A stretch of DNA of 64,000 nucleotides from Bog-473 sp963838835 (GTDB lineage Bacteria; Actinomycetota; Acidimicrobiia; Acidimicrobiales; RAAP-2): NCBI GenBank assembly GCA_963838835.1, contig CAWITA010000024.1, forward strand, positions 180,247 to 244,246, in the 5' to 3' direction. The position numbers and the translations under genes are program-made. The first letter of the stretch is position 1. Every line of letters begins with the position of its first letter. The notes beneath the pieces are model-generated. The model made no database searches. It saw only the letters and a program-made list of their open reading frames with translations, and had not been told where the DNA came from. Below, in pieces: positions 42,665 to 51,369 of the stretch.

Positions 42665-43036
42665 TTGAAGGGCCGCGTCGCGGTCGTGACGGGAGCGGCA
42701 AGTGGGATCGGGCTCGCCGTTGCCCGACAGCTCTCGAGCGACGGCGTGCGCGTCGTCATGACCGACCTCGACGGAGACGCGGTAACCCGTGTGGCCGCGG
42801 CGCGCCGATCGGCGTGAGCGTCGTGATGCCTGGTCGTGTCCGGACCGGCATGAACCCCATCGGCACCGTCGAACCCGCCGCGGTGGCGACCAACGTCGTG
42901 GATGCGATCCGCAGGCAGCGGGCCTACGTCTTCACCGACGACCACGCAACCGCCGCGGTCGAGGCGAGACTTCAGGCCATCGCCGCCGCGCGGGACGACG
43001 TGCTGGGGACCTCACGAGACGATGTGCTGAACCAAA
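42665..43036 (+). pseudogene. SDR gene with an internal deletion
   Basis: From TTG 42665 the frame encodes LKGRVAVVTGAASGIGLAVA, RQLSSDGVRVVMTDLDGDAV, a classical SDR start with TGxxxGIG, ending in a stop at about 42819. In another frame from about 42808, GVSVVMPGRVRTGMNPIGTV and AFTDDHATAAVEA-like residues (actual TYVFTDD area) give an SDR C-terminus. The catalytic Ser and Y-x3-K centre, about 110-130 residues, is absent. The two halves abut at 42800-42820 out of frame. A genuine deletion is more likely than a sequencing error. Confidence 0.7.
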
Positions 43037-43341
43037 TCCTCGGGGGTGATGGCCCAGTCCTCGATGGCATCGGGGTCGCTCAGCCCGGGAGGCCGGTCTC
43101 CTTGGAAGGAGTGCCGACGCGGTGCGGGGAGGGACGGGTCGCGCCAGGGGTATCCCAGCGGCAGAGTGCCTGGGTTCCTCGGGCCGGGAGAGGGATCGTT
43201 CCTGGGTGACCTTGCGGTCGGGGGGACTTCGGGGCCAGGATGACCGGCGGTTGCGCCGGCAACCCATCGAGTGCAGCGACCGGTGGGGGGAGAGCTTCGG
43301 GGGTCTCGTGGTTCAGGTGACGGCGAGGGCGGTCGGGGCAG

Positions 43342-43508
43342 CATGCGTTCGACGGCGAAAGCGCCGGCCTCATCGTGGCGCGTCGTCGTCGTTGGGTGCC
43401 GCCGCCGTCTCGGCGGTGGTGCCGGCCGCCGGTACCGCTTCGGCGGTCGCCGGGGCGGCGACCGATCCCGGGTCCAAGGCCGGCGTCAGCACGCCAAGGG
43501 GAACATGA
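43342..43508 (+). pseudogene. Possible truncated secreted-protein start
   Basis: ATG 43342 gives MRSTAKAPASSWRVVVV and, after a one-base slip in the GTC repeats, GAAAVSAVVPAAGTASAVAG and ATDPGSKAGVSTPRGT before a stop at 43508. Together this reads like an Ala/Val-rich signal peptide with AxA sites followed by a short tail. No mature domain follows. It may be a decayed secreted-protein gene or a chance frame in GC-rich DNA. Confidence 0.25.
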
Positions 43509-43564
43509 ACGACGACATCGAGGAGCAGGGTCCGACGTTCTCGGCCCGACCCACGACGGGATGA
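43505..43564 (+). CDS. Possible 19-residue leader ORF coupled to the alpha-glucosidase
   Basis: ATG 43505 follows AAGGGG by three bases and encodes MNDDIEEQGPTFSARPTTG. The stop TGA overlaps the GH13 ATG (ATGA), a typical translational-coupling junction in this genome. Either a true leader peptide or the frameshifted start of the enzyme itself. No function can be claimed. Confidence 0.35.
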   Translation: MNDDIEEQGPTFSARPTTG

Positions 43565-45339
43565 CTCCTGCGGTCGACGAGCCGTGGTGGAAGGCGGCGG
43601 TGCTCTACCAGGTCTACCCGCGCTCCTTCGCCGATGCCGACGGTGACGGGATCGGCGACCTTCCGGGCCTCATCGGGCATCTCGACCATCTCGAGTGGCT
43701 CGGCGTGGACGGGCTCTGGCTCTCTCCGATCACGCCGTCGCCCAACGAGGACTGGGGCTACGACGTCTCGGACTTCTGTGCCGTCCATCCGGACTTCGGG
43801 ACGCTGGACGATCTCGACCGCCTGGTGGCCGAGGCGGGCCGCCGGGGGATCCGCATCTTGCTGGACCTGGTGCCGAACCACACGAGCGACCAGCACCCGT
43901 GGTTTCTCGATGCCGCGTCCTCCCGGCTGGCCCCGCGGCGCGACTGGTACGTCTGGGCCGACGTCAAGCCCGACGGATCACCGCCCAACAACTGGGTGAG
44001 CAGCTTCGGCGGCCCCGCGTGGACGTGGCACCCGGCCACGGAGCAGTCCTTCCTCCACAATCACCTCGAGCAGCAACCCGACCTCAACTGGTGGAACGAC
44101 GACGTCCGCGACGCCTTCGACGGGATCCTGCGTTTCTGGCTCGACCGCGGCGTCGCCGGCTTCCGCATCGATGTCTGCAACATCATCATCAAGGACGCCG
44201 ACCTGCGCGACAACCCTCCGGCCACCGAGGACGACGAGTTCGAGGCGCAGATGTTCGGGCAGCGGCCGGTGTACAACGCCAACCGGCCCGAGGTGCACGA
44301 CGTCCTCAGACGCTGGCGCGCCCTGAGCGAGACCTACCCGGGGGGCAGGGTCCTGATCGGCGAGACGCCCGTCCCCGTCGACGATCTGGCCTCCTACTAC
44401 GGGTCTGGAGACGAGCTGCACCTCGCCTTCAACTTCACCTTCATCAGCAGGCCCTTCGAGGCCCGGGCGTTGCGCGTGGTCGTGGAGGCGACCGAGGAGG
44501 CTCTCCCTGCCACGGCCTGGCCGGCGTGGACCGGCTCCAACCACGACATGTTCCGCTTCCCGACCCGCTGGGCGGGCGACGACCCGCGACGCGCCCGGGT
44601 CGCGCTGCTGATGCTGCTCTGCCTCCGGGGCACGCCGGTTCTCTATCAAGGCGACGAGATCGGGTTGGGCGATGTCACCCTGGCTCAAGCGGACCTGCGC
44701 GACCCCTTAGGTGTCCGGTACTGGCCGTACTACGCGGGACGCGACGCCGCGCGCACGCCCATGCAGTGGCGGCCCGGACCGGGCGGCGGGTTCACCGCGG
44801 CCGGCGTGCGGCCCTGGTTGCCGTTGGGCGACGTCGAGGGCACCAACGTCGAAAGCCAACGATCGGATCACGACTCCATGGTGCACCTGGCCCGGGATCT
44901 CATCGCGCTGCGTCGTCAATCGGCGGACCTCCGTCTGGGTGACTACCGGACGCTCGATGCGCCCGACGGGGTGTGGGCGTGGAGCCGAGGTGAACGGGCC
45001 GTCGTCGTGCTGAATCTGACCGATGAGGCAGCCTGCCTCCCCGGCCTGGACGGGATCGTGTGCCTCAGCACAAATCGTCGGCGTGACGGCGAGGTGATCA
45101 CCGGTGACCTTGGCCTCGGCCCGTGGGAGGGATTGGTGGGGGAGCGGCCCGCGGCGCTCAGGGCAGGGTCGTGCGGACTTCGAGTCCCATCACCCGATCC
45201 AATGACGGTTGCAGTTTCGGCTGTGCTCTCTCCGCGCCGGGGCCTCGTCGGGGAATCATTTCCGACGGGGAGTGTTGTAGTTGGTAGGTGGCGAATTGGG
45301 GTGGAGCCCTCGCGCGTCGAGGCTGACGGAGTGAAGTAG
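43561..45339 (+). CDS. GH13 alpha-glucosidase / oligo-1,6-glucosidase-like enzyme
   Basis: 592 residues. Start: AAVLYQVYPRSFADADGDGI, GDLPGLIGHLDHLEWLGVDG (region I neighbours). RILLDLVPNHTSDQHPWFLD is region I, GVAGFRIDVCNIIIKDADL region II with the nucleophile Asp, RVLIGETPVPVDDLASYYG region III with Glu, AWTGSNHDMFRFPTRWAG region IV (NHD). Family members hydrolyse alpha-1,4/1,6-oligoglucosides or transfer glucose. About 70 C-terminal residues after GPWEGLVGE have no family character and could reflect a lost stop. Upstream ATG leader overlaps by four bases. Confidence 0.92.
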   Translation: MTPAVDEPWWKAAVLYQVYPRSFADADGDGIGDLPGLIGHLDHLEWLGVDGLWLSPITPSPNEDWGYDVSDFCAVHPDFGTLDDLDRLVAEAGRRGIRILLDLVPNHTSDQHPWFLDAASSRLAPRRDWYVWADVKPDGSPPNNWVSSFGGPAWTWHPATEQSFLHNHLEQQPDLNWWNDDVRDAFDGILRFWLDRGVAGFRIDVCNIIIKDADLRDNPPATEDDEFEAQMFGQRPVYNANRPEVHDVLRRWRALSETYPGGRVLIGETPVPVDDLASYYGSGDELHLAFNFTFISRPFEARALRVVVEATEEALPATAWPAWTGSNHDMFRFPTRWAGDDPRRARVALLMLLCLRGTPVLYQGDEIGLGDVTLAQADLRDPLGVRYWPYYAGRDAARTPMQWRPGPGGGFTAAGVRPWLPLGDVEGTNVESQRSDHDSMVHLARDLIALRRQSADLRLGDYRTLDAPDGVWAWSRGERAVVVLNLTDEAACLPGLDGIVCLSTNRRRDGEVITGDLGLGPWEGLVGERPAALRAGSCGLRVPSPDPMTVAVSAVLSPRRGLVGESFPTGSVVVGRWRIGVEPSRVEADGVK

Positions 45340-45421
45340 GTAGGCCTGGAGCGGACGCCGCGTGTCCGTCCCGCAGATTCGCAGCCCGCTCACCGAGCGT
45401 TGACCCATCGAAGGAGGCCAC

Positions 45422-45895
45422 GTGACTGACACATACCGGAAGGATCCAGAGAAGCTGGCGCAGCTCACCGAGGAGCAGTACCAGGTGACGCAGGAGAGCG
45501 CCACCGAGCCGGCGTTCCGAAACAAGTTCTGGGACAACAAGGAGGCAGGGCTCTACGTCGACGTCGTCTCCGGTGAGCCACTGTTCGCCTCGACTCAGAA
45601 ATTCGACAGCGGGTGCGGTTGGCCGAGCTTCACGAAGCCGATCGACCCGGACAACGTTGCCGAGACGCCGGACCTCAGTTACGGCATGACCAGGATCGAG
45701 GTCCGTTCGAAGCACGGTGACAGCCACCTCGGACATGTCTTCGACGACGGTCCGGCCGACGCGGGCGGCCTGCGCTATTGCATCAACTCCGCCGCGCTGC
45801 GCTTCGTCCCCGTCGCGGATCTGGAGCGGGAGGGTTACGGTAAGTACCGCAAGCTCTTCGAGCCTGCCGAGGCAGGGAAGGGAGAGGCAAAGTGA
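45422..45895 (+). CDS. msrB: Peptide methionine-(R)-sulfoxide reductase MsrB
   Basis: 157 residues from GTG 45422 after AAGGAGG. LAQLTEEQYQVTQESATEPA opens the fold; FASTQKFDSGCGWPSFTKPI and EVRSKHGDSHLGHVFDDGP are conserved; LRYCINSAALRFVPV holds the catalytic Cys. The zinc CxxC sites are missing (the first reads LYVDVVSGEPLF), so this is the zinc-free type. It repairs R-sulfoxide methionine. Stop overlaps the msrA GTG by four bases. Confidence 0.95.
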   Translation: MTDTYRKDPEKLAQLTEEQYQVTQESATEPAFRNKFWDNKEAGLYVDVVSGEPLFASTQKFDSGCGWPSFTKPIDPDNVAETPDLSYGMTRIEVRSKHGDSHLGHVFDDGPADAGGLRYCINSAALRFVPVADLEREGYGKYRKLFEPAEAGKGEAK

Positions 45896-46413
45896 ACGAC
45901 ACCACCGAGAAGGCGATCTTGGCCGGAGGCTGCTTCTGGGGCGTCCAGGACCTCATCCGCCGCCAGCCGGGAGTGATCTCGACCAGGGTGGGCTACTCGG
46001 GCGGCGACGTCGCGAACGCGACCTACCGCAACCACGGCACGCACGCCGAGGCGGTCGAGATCACCTTCGACCCGGCCCAGACCTCGTACCGGGACATCTT
46101 GGAGTTCTTCTTCCAGATCCACGATCCGACCACGATGAACCGCCAGGGGAACGACGTCGGGACGAGCTACCGCTCGGCCATCTTCTACACGAGCGACGAG
46201 CAGAAGCGCATAGCCGAGGACACCATCGCCGATGTCGAGGCCTCGGGCTTGTGGCCGGGCAAGGTCGTGACCGAGGTCGTCCCGGCGGGGCCGTTCTGGG
46301 AGGCCGAGCCCGAGCACCAGGACTATCTGGTGAAATACCCCAACGGCTACACCTGCCACTTCGTGCGGCCGGGCTGGAAGCTGCCGCATCGCGCCGACGA
46401 GGTCGCGGGCTGA
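45892..46413 (+). CDS. msrA: Peptide methionine-(S)-sulfoxide reductase MsrA
   Basis: 173 residues. KAILAGGCFWGVQDLIRRQP holds the GCFWG active site at about residue 13. VISTRVGYSGGDVANATYRN, HAEAVEITFDPAQTSYRDIL and IHDPTTMNRQGNDVGTSYRS are standard. Recycling Cys is probably in GYTCHFVRPGW. It reduces methionine-S-sulfoxide with thioredoxin. GTGA overlap with msrB means coupled translation. Confidence 0.96.
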   Translation: MNDTTEKAILAGGCFWGVQDLIRRQPGVISTRVGYSGGDVANATYRNHGTHAEAVEITFDPAQTSYRDILEFFFQIHDPTTMNRQGNDVGTSYRSAIFYTSDEQKRIAEDTIADVEASGLWPGKVVTEVVPAGPFWEAEPEHQDYLVKYPNGYTCHFVRPGWKLPHRADEVAG

Positions 46414-46470
46414 GCGCGCCGGCGCTCGACGGAGCATCTCGGCGCGGCGGACGACGGCGAGGCAGGGCGA

Positions 46471-46510
46471 AGCACGGGGAGAGCACGGGGAGAGCACGGG
46501 GAGAGCACGG
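46471..46510. repeat. Short 11-base tandem repeat
   Basis: AGCACGGGGAG occurs three times in a row (46471-46481, 46482-46492, 46493-46503), followed by degenerate AGCACGG copies to about 46525. It sits just before the DksA-like gene and may contain part of its 5' leader. Slippage-prone; copy number may vary between strains. Confidence 0.7.
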
Positions 46511-46542
46511 CCAAGCACGGCGAAGCAGGAGAGGCGCACGGT

Positions 46543-46881
46543 ATGGACGACACGAGGGCGAGACGGTTGCTGGATCAGGAGCGGCACCGGACGCAGCGAG
46601 AATTGAGCCAACTGCTCGGTGAGGGTGAAGAAGACCGAGCCGAGGCCGACGAACCCGGCGACATGTTCGATTCTGCGCAACCGCTCACCCAGCAGGGATT
46701 CGACGATGCTGTGATCGCGGAGTTGCGGAGCCACCTCGAGGCCATCGACCGCGCGGAGAAACGTCTCGAGCTCGGGACCTATGGTTTATCCGTTCGCTCC
46801 GGTCAGCCCATACCTGATGATCGCCTCGAGGCCGATCCGACGGCAGAGCTGACCGTGCAGGAGGCGGCCCAGGCGCCGTAG
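46543..46881 (+). CDS. DksA/TraR-like protein without zinc-finger cysteines
   Basis: 112 residues. The coiled-coil N-terminus ARRLLDQERHRTQRELSQLL and the loop DEPGDMFDSAQPLTQQGFDD (with D residues at the tip) are DksA/TraR-like. The C-terminal finger GTYGLSVRSGQPIPDDRLEA, DPTAELTVQEA aligns with the classical GxYGxCxxCGxxIxxxRLxAxPxAxxCxxC, but all four Cys are replaced. Family role: RNA polymerase secondary-channel factor. Cys-less members exist in proteobacteria. The GRAVY and acidic loop are otherwise normal. It follows the msr pair. Confidence 0.78.
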   Translation: MDDTRARRLLDQERHRTQRELSQLLGEGEEDRAEADEPGDMFDSAQPLTQQGFDDAVIAELRSHLEAIDRAEKRLELGTYGLSVRSGQPIPDDRLEADPTAELTVQEAAQAP

Positions 46882-46950
46882 GCCGCACGTCGGGTGACGG
46901 CGTCGTCGTGCGTCGCTCGACGTCGACCTTCGACCCCGCCCCTGTCTTCC

Positions 46951-47964
46951 CTACGACGTCTTCTCGTCGTGCCCACCGAATTGGGAGCGCATGGCGGAGA
47001 GCAGCTTGTCGGCGAAGCTGCCTTCCCCCTGTGAGGTGAAGCGCTCGAAGAGGGCCGTCGACAGCACCGGCGCCGGGCTTCCACTTTCGACCGCCGACAG
47101 GATCGTCCAGCGGCCCTCTCCGGAGTCCGAGACCCTGCCGCTGAATTCCTCGAGCTCGGGCGAGCGTGCCAGCGCGTCCGCGGTGAGGTCCAGCAGCCAG
47201 GAGGCCACGACCGAGCCGCGTCGCCACACTTCGGCCACCTCGGCGAGGTCGATGTCGTACTGATAGGCCCAGGGGTCCCGGAGCGGCGTGGTCTCCGCGT
47301 CGACGTCGCCGGTCTTGGACCCGACGTTGGCGTGGGCGAGGATGTTGAGGCCCTCGGCGTAGGCCGCCATGATGCCGTACTCGACCCCGTTGTGGACCAT
47401 CTTGACGAAATGGCCGGCCCCACTGGGTCCGCAGTGCAGGTAGCCGTTCTGCGCCGTGCCGTCCGTGTTCGACCGGCTGGGAGTCGCCGGTGCAGCGGCC
47501 TCTCCGGGGGCGATGGTCTTGAACAGCGGGTCGAGATGTTGCACCGTCTCTGCTTCTCCGCCGATCATCAGGCAAAACCCCCGCTCGAGCCCGAAGACCC
47601 CCCCGCTCGTGCCCACGTCGACGTACTTGAGGCCGTGCGCAGCCAACTGGCGCGCTCGGGCGATGTCGTCGCGGTAATACGAGTTGCCGCCGTCGATGAC
47701 GATGTCGCCGGGTTCGAGCAGCGAGCTGAGTTGGTTCACGGTGGACTGGACGGCGGCGGCTGGGACCATGATCCACGTCGCGCGCGGCTTCTCGAGCTTG
47801 GCGACGAGCTCTTCGAGCGTGAAGGCGCCCTCGGCGCCCTCACGCTGGAGTTCCTCGATGGGACCAGGGCTGCGGTTCGAGACGACACAGCGATGGCCGT
47901 CGCGCATCAGTCGCCGGACGAGATTCGCCCCCATCCGACCGAGTCCGATCATGCCGAGCTGCAT
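46951..47964 (-). CDS. gnd: 6-phosphogluconate dehydrogenase, decarboxylating (YqeC-type)
   Basis: 337 residues from ATG 47964; an in-frame GTG at 47982, five bases after the AKR stop, is the alternative. MQLGMIGLGRMGANLVRRLM is the NAD(P) loop. DIVIDGGNSYYRDDIARARQ, YVDVGTSGGVFGLERGFCLM and LHCGPSGAGHFVKMVHNGVE are diagnostic; the last holds the catalytic Lys. It converts 6-phosphogluconate to ribulose-5-phosphate, CO2 and NAD(P)H. Short form (about 300-340 residues). Co-transcribed with the aldo/keto reductase. Confidence 0.93.
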   Translation of the reverse strand: MQLGMIGLGRMGANLVRRLMRDGHRCVVSNRSPGPIEELQREGAEGAFTLEELVAKLEKPRATWIMVPAAAVQSTVNQLSSLLEPGDIVIDGGNSYYRDDIARARQLAAHGLKYVDVGTSGGVFGLERGFCLMIGGEAETVQHLDPLFKTIAPGEAAAPATPSRSNTDGTAQNGYLHCGPSGAGHFVKMVHNGVEYGIMAAYAEGLNILAHANVGSKTGDVDAETTPLRDPWAYQYDIDLAEVAEVWRRGSVVASWLLDLTADALARSPELEEFSGRVSDSGEGRWTILSAVESGSPAPVLSTALFERFTSQGEGSFADKLLSAMRSQFGGHDEKTS

Positions 47965-47987
47965 CGGCGTCTGCGTCGTCACGGGCG

Positions 47988-48851
47988 TCAACCACCCGAT
48001 CCGTTCAGGAGGGCCACTTCTGCCGCGGTCAGTGAGAGGCCGGCGGCCGTGACGTTGTCCTCGAGGTGCTCGACCGAGCCGGTGCCCGGTATCGGGAGCA
48101 CCGACGGTGACCGGGCCAGGAGCCAGGACAGCACCACTTGCCTCGGCGTTGCCCTGTGCCGAGCCGCCATGTCCGCCACCGCAGTGCTGTGCTCGGTGTC
48201 CAAGATGGGCGCCCAAGGGAGGAACACCATCTGCTCTTGCTCGCAGAGATCGATCATCGACTCGGACTTCCGGTCAGTCACGTTGTAGCGGTTCTGCACC
48301 GAGACCACCGGGGTGAGGGCCTGGGCCCGTCGCAGTTCGGGCTCGGTGACGTTGCACACCCCGATGTGGCGGATCTTGCCCTCGTCCTTCAGCGCGACGA
48401 GCGCGCCGATCGAGTCTTCGATGGGCACCGACGGATCGGGTCGATGAAACTGATAGAGGGGGATCTGATCGAGCTTGAGCCTCCGCAGGCTCCCTGCGCA
48501 GGCCTCCCTCAGGTGCTCGGGGCGCCCGTCGACCGGCCACCGGTTCGGACCGGTCCGTACGAGCCCGCCCTTGGTCGCGATGACGAGGTCCTCGGGATAG
48601 GGGTGGAGTGCCTCGGCAATGAGGGTCTCGCTCACCTCGGGGCCGTAGGAGTCGGCGGTGTCGATGAAATTGACCTCGAGCTCGAGGGCTCGACGGAGAA
48701 CCTTCTTCGCCTGCTCGCGATCGGGCGGATCGCCCCAGATGCCTGGCCCCGTAATGCGCATTGCACCGAACCCGAGCCGATTGACGCTCATGTCACCGCC
48801 AACGTCGATGGTGCCCGCACGGGCGGCGGTGACGGATGTGGTCTTGTCCAC
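47988..48851 (-). CDS. Aldo/keto reductase
   Basis: 287 residues. LGFGAMRITGPGIWGDPPDR opens the barrel. The catalytic set is visible: Asp and Tyr in VNFIDTADSYGPEVSETLIA, Lys in VIATKGGLVR, His in PLYQFHRPDPSVPIEDSIG. IGVCNVTEPEL and PSVLPIPGTGSVEHLEDNV (NADPH phosphate region) complete it. Acts on a carbonyl substrate with NADPH. Directly upstream of gnd, a source of NADPH, so shared expression is sensible. Confidence 0.92.
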   Translation of the reverse strand: MDKTTSVTAARAGTIDVGGDMSVNRLGFGAMRITGPGIWGDPPDREQAKKVLRRALELEVNFIDTADSYGPEVSETLIAEALHPYPEDLVIATKGGLVRTGPNRWPVDGRPEHLREACAGSLRRLKLDQIPLYQFHRPDPSVPIEDSIGALVALKDEGKIRHIGVCNVTEPELRRAQALTPVVSVQNRYNVTDRKSESMIDLCEQEQMVFLPWAPILDTEHSTAVADMAARHRATPRQVVLSWLLARSPSVLPIPGTGSVEHLEDNVTAAGLSLTAAEVALLNGSGG

Positions 48852-49041
48852 GGTTCACTCCTTTCAGGCCCAGGGGTGACCTGACCCAGTTCTCCCAGTC
48901 TCTTCATTCGAATCGACCGTGTCGACCGCGCGGGTCGACCGGGTCGGCCGGCCCCTCCGAAGGGCGTCGCGGCGAACCGGCAACCGAGCGAGCGGGTTCA
49001 CCGGGGCCGACGCGACCGGTGGGCCGTGCCAACCTGAGGAG
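48852..49041. other. Divergent gap
   Basis: Separates the aldo/keto reductase and the polyglutamate-hydrolase-like gene. No specific site recognised. Confidence 0.35.
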
Positions 49042-49716
49042 ATGGACCTCGCCGCGCTGCTGGCTCTGCCCGGCGTCGCCGAGGAGTGTGTCCTGCGTTC
49101 GAGGGTCGGCTTTTTGGCTCTCCACGGCGGGTCACAGGACCGGGGCACGGACCAGATCGCCCGAAGCGCCGCCGAGCAAATGGGCGCGTCCTTCTACGCC
49201 ATCCGTCATCCGCCCGCACTGCGGGTCCATCTCACGTCGCGGTTGTACAACCCGGACCAATCGGAGCGTTTGCGAGCGTTCGTGGAGCATGTGGATGTGG
49301 CCATCTCGGTGCACGGGTTCGGCCGCGACGGCTTTGCCCTGTGGGTGGACCCGGACCGCGGCCTCGTGATCGACCCCTATGGGCCGGCCCTTCGGGGGAG
49401 ACAGACCGGTCCCCTTCGGGGAATCATCGTGGGGGGGCTGAACACCGAGTTGCTGGCCGTGGCCCGTCGGCTGCTGCACGACCGCTTCGCGGGCTACCAC
49501 GTCGCCGACGAGCGCGTGCGGCTCGGTTTCCATCCCAAGAACCCGGTGAACTTGCCCTGTGCGCATGGTGTCCAGGTCGAGTTGCCGCCTGGTCTGCGTG
49601 GGATCGGAGACTACGGCGAACGCCTGGCGCCGGACGACGAGGGCGTGGTCGCCGAGGTCGTCGCAGCACTCGCCGAGCTGGCGCACCGGGCCTCCGAATT
49701 CTCTCTTGGTGGGTAG
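49042..49716 (+). CDS. Poly-gamma-glutamate hydrolase-like protein (PghP/DUF867 family)
   Basis: 224 residues from ATG 49042 after GAGGAG; the longer frame to 48919 lacks support. GFLALHGGSQDRGTDQIARS has the HG-x6-T-D/E-IA start of zinc PghP-like hydrolases. DVAISVHGFGRDGFALWVDP and GLNTELLAVARRLLHDRFA follow, with the second His-Gly metal region. NPVNLPCAHGVQVELPPGLR is a late conserved segment. Phage-type members cleave poly-gamma-glutamate; no signal peptide is seen here, so an intracellular role is possible. Confidence 0.78.
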   Translation: MDLAALLALPGVAEECVLRSRVGFLALHGGSQDRGTDQIARSAAEQMGASFYAIRHPPALRVHLTSRLYNPDQSERLRAFVEHVDVAISVHGFGRDGFALWVDPDRGLVIDPYGPALRGRQTGPLRGIIVGGLNTELLAVARRLLHDRFAGYHVADERVRLGFHPKNPVNLPCAHGVQVELPPGLRGIGDYGERLAPDDEGVVAEVVAALAELAHRASEFSLGG

Positions 49717-49769
49717 GCGGCCTTGGCGTCGCTGGGCCGGGCGCCTCTGGACCCGAAGATCGAATCAGT

Positions 49770-51306
49770 TCACCCCAACCAACGGCGGCGCCGCGGCCGG
49801 CGCAGCGCCTCCCACGCTCCGAGCCAGCGGCGCAGGACCCGGTCCTGGCGGTGTCGGAGTTCCGCCGAGAGGCGGCCGGCCTCGAACCAGGTCACCGGGG
49901 CGAGGGTGTTGGTGTGCTTCGACGTCGTCGCCTCCCCGACCTGCTCGCGCAGCCACGCCTCCGCGGCCACGGCGTCGTGGTGCTCGCCGAGGATGGTCTG
50001 AATCTTTTCGGCCGCCGACGCCGTCCTTCGAGCTGGCTTCCCCACGACGGGGACGGCCACCTCTGCGGCGAACCGGAGGTGTCGCGCCGCCTTGCGGATA
50101 CGGTGCAACTGTTGGTCAGACGACTCGTCGCCGCCCTGGTGGACCCGGTGGCGCAGCGCCCGCCACTCGGCGCCCACCAACTCCGGGAGAGCTCCAATCG
50201 CAAGGTCGTCGGCTCGAACCGCGTCGTCACTGTCATAGAAGGGTGGGGCACCCCCCGCCGCATGCAGACGATCGAGCAGGTCCAGATAGCGCTCACTGGC
50301 GAGCAGCAACGCGACCTGCCGCGCCGCCACGCTGCGCTGACGGGTCAGTTCCTGCCTGAGCTGCGCCGGGACGCCCTCCAGGCGGACGGCGAGGACGTCG
50401 GCGTCGCGCAGCTCTCCCAGTGGCGACCCCGCCCACTCGAGGTCGCTCCGCACGTGTTGTACCCAAACCGGGTCGAGCACGACCGAGAACGTCTGCAGGA
50501 GAGAACGGAGCCTCCGCATGGCCACCCGAGCCTGGTGCACATCGGCCGCGGCGTCGGGCAGTGCGACCCGGAGCCGCCAGTCGTGGTCCAGGAGCCGGGC
50601 GAGGCCGTCGACAATTCCCCCCCGGACGACGTCGGCGAGCGACGATCTTCGGTCGGTGGCTGGGCGGGCTGGGCGCGCCGAGTGCGACGTCGGCAAGCCC
50701 ATCGCCTTCGCCAGCTTCGGGCTGCTCTCGACGGCGAGTCCGACCTCCTCGAGTCGAGCGGTCACTTCCCTGCTTATCGGGGTCTCGTCCCCGTGAAGCT
50801 CGAGCTCGACCTGGCGGAAACGAAGGCCATCGCGCGGTCCGCCCGCCACCGCGACCGTGTCGTCATCGACCTCGGCGACCACACGGCCCGCCTCGTCGTG
50901 CAAGGCCAGGCGAAGCCGGGTCGTGTCGAGCTGCACCAGCTGTTGGAGCGGCGCCCGCCGGACCACGCCGCGGCACGATGACGCGCACCTCCCACGGTAC
51001 GTCCGCGCGCTCTCCCGGCCACGACATTTCGGTCCGCTCGAGTGTCGCGCCATCAGCAGCATGCGGGAGCTTCAGGGTCCAGGTGCCGGCACCGACGTCG
51101 TCGGTGATCCGGTGACGCAAGGTGATGCCCCGGTCCCAAAGGCGACCGTCGGCCGTGTCGAAGTACGCCGTCAGCAGGTGCTGGGGGGGAATGCGCTCTA
51201 TCCGCCCCCCGAGGGCACCGACTTCAGCGAGATTGGGCAGGGCGAGGCCGAGTGGCGCCTCGAACTTCACTTCTCGCTCGAGCGTGTGCGTCGCACGCAG
51301 TCCCAT
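49770..51306 (-). CDS. CYTH-CHAD domain protein with a single-base frameshift
   Basis: N-terminal CYTH frame from ATG 51306: HTLEREVKFEAPLGLALPNL (ExExK), YFDTADGRLWDRGITLRHRI. After WEVRVIV near 50983 the frame slips to RGVVRRAPLQQLVQLDTTRL and EVDDDTVAVAGGPRDGLRFR, finishing CYTH. The CHAD domain follows: DVHQARVAMRRLRSLLQTF and QQLHRIRKAARHLRFAAEVA. 1537 bases minus one gives exactly 512 codons, so one base is extra. CYTH binds triphosphates, CHAD binds polyphosphate; usually one enzyme or polyP-granule protein. 53 bases after the poly-glutamate gene, convergent. Confidence 0.82.
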
Positions 51307-51369
51307 AGACGGCCGTTACCCAGCCGGACGAGAAACCATGCCCGCAGGGGTTCAGCCGCAGAAGGCGTG

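Noticed and set aside
43695..44942. 415-codon plus-strand frame inside the GH13 gene
   Set aside because: Shadow of the alpha-glucosidase, whose catalytic motifs lie in the other frame.
46471..46525. Tandem repeat considered as a CRISPR array
   Set aside because: Units are 11 bases with no spacers, so it is a simple repeat.
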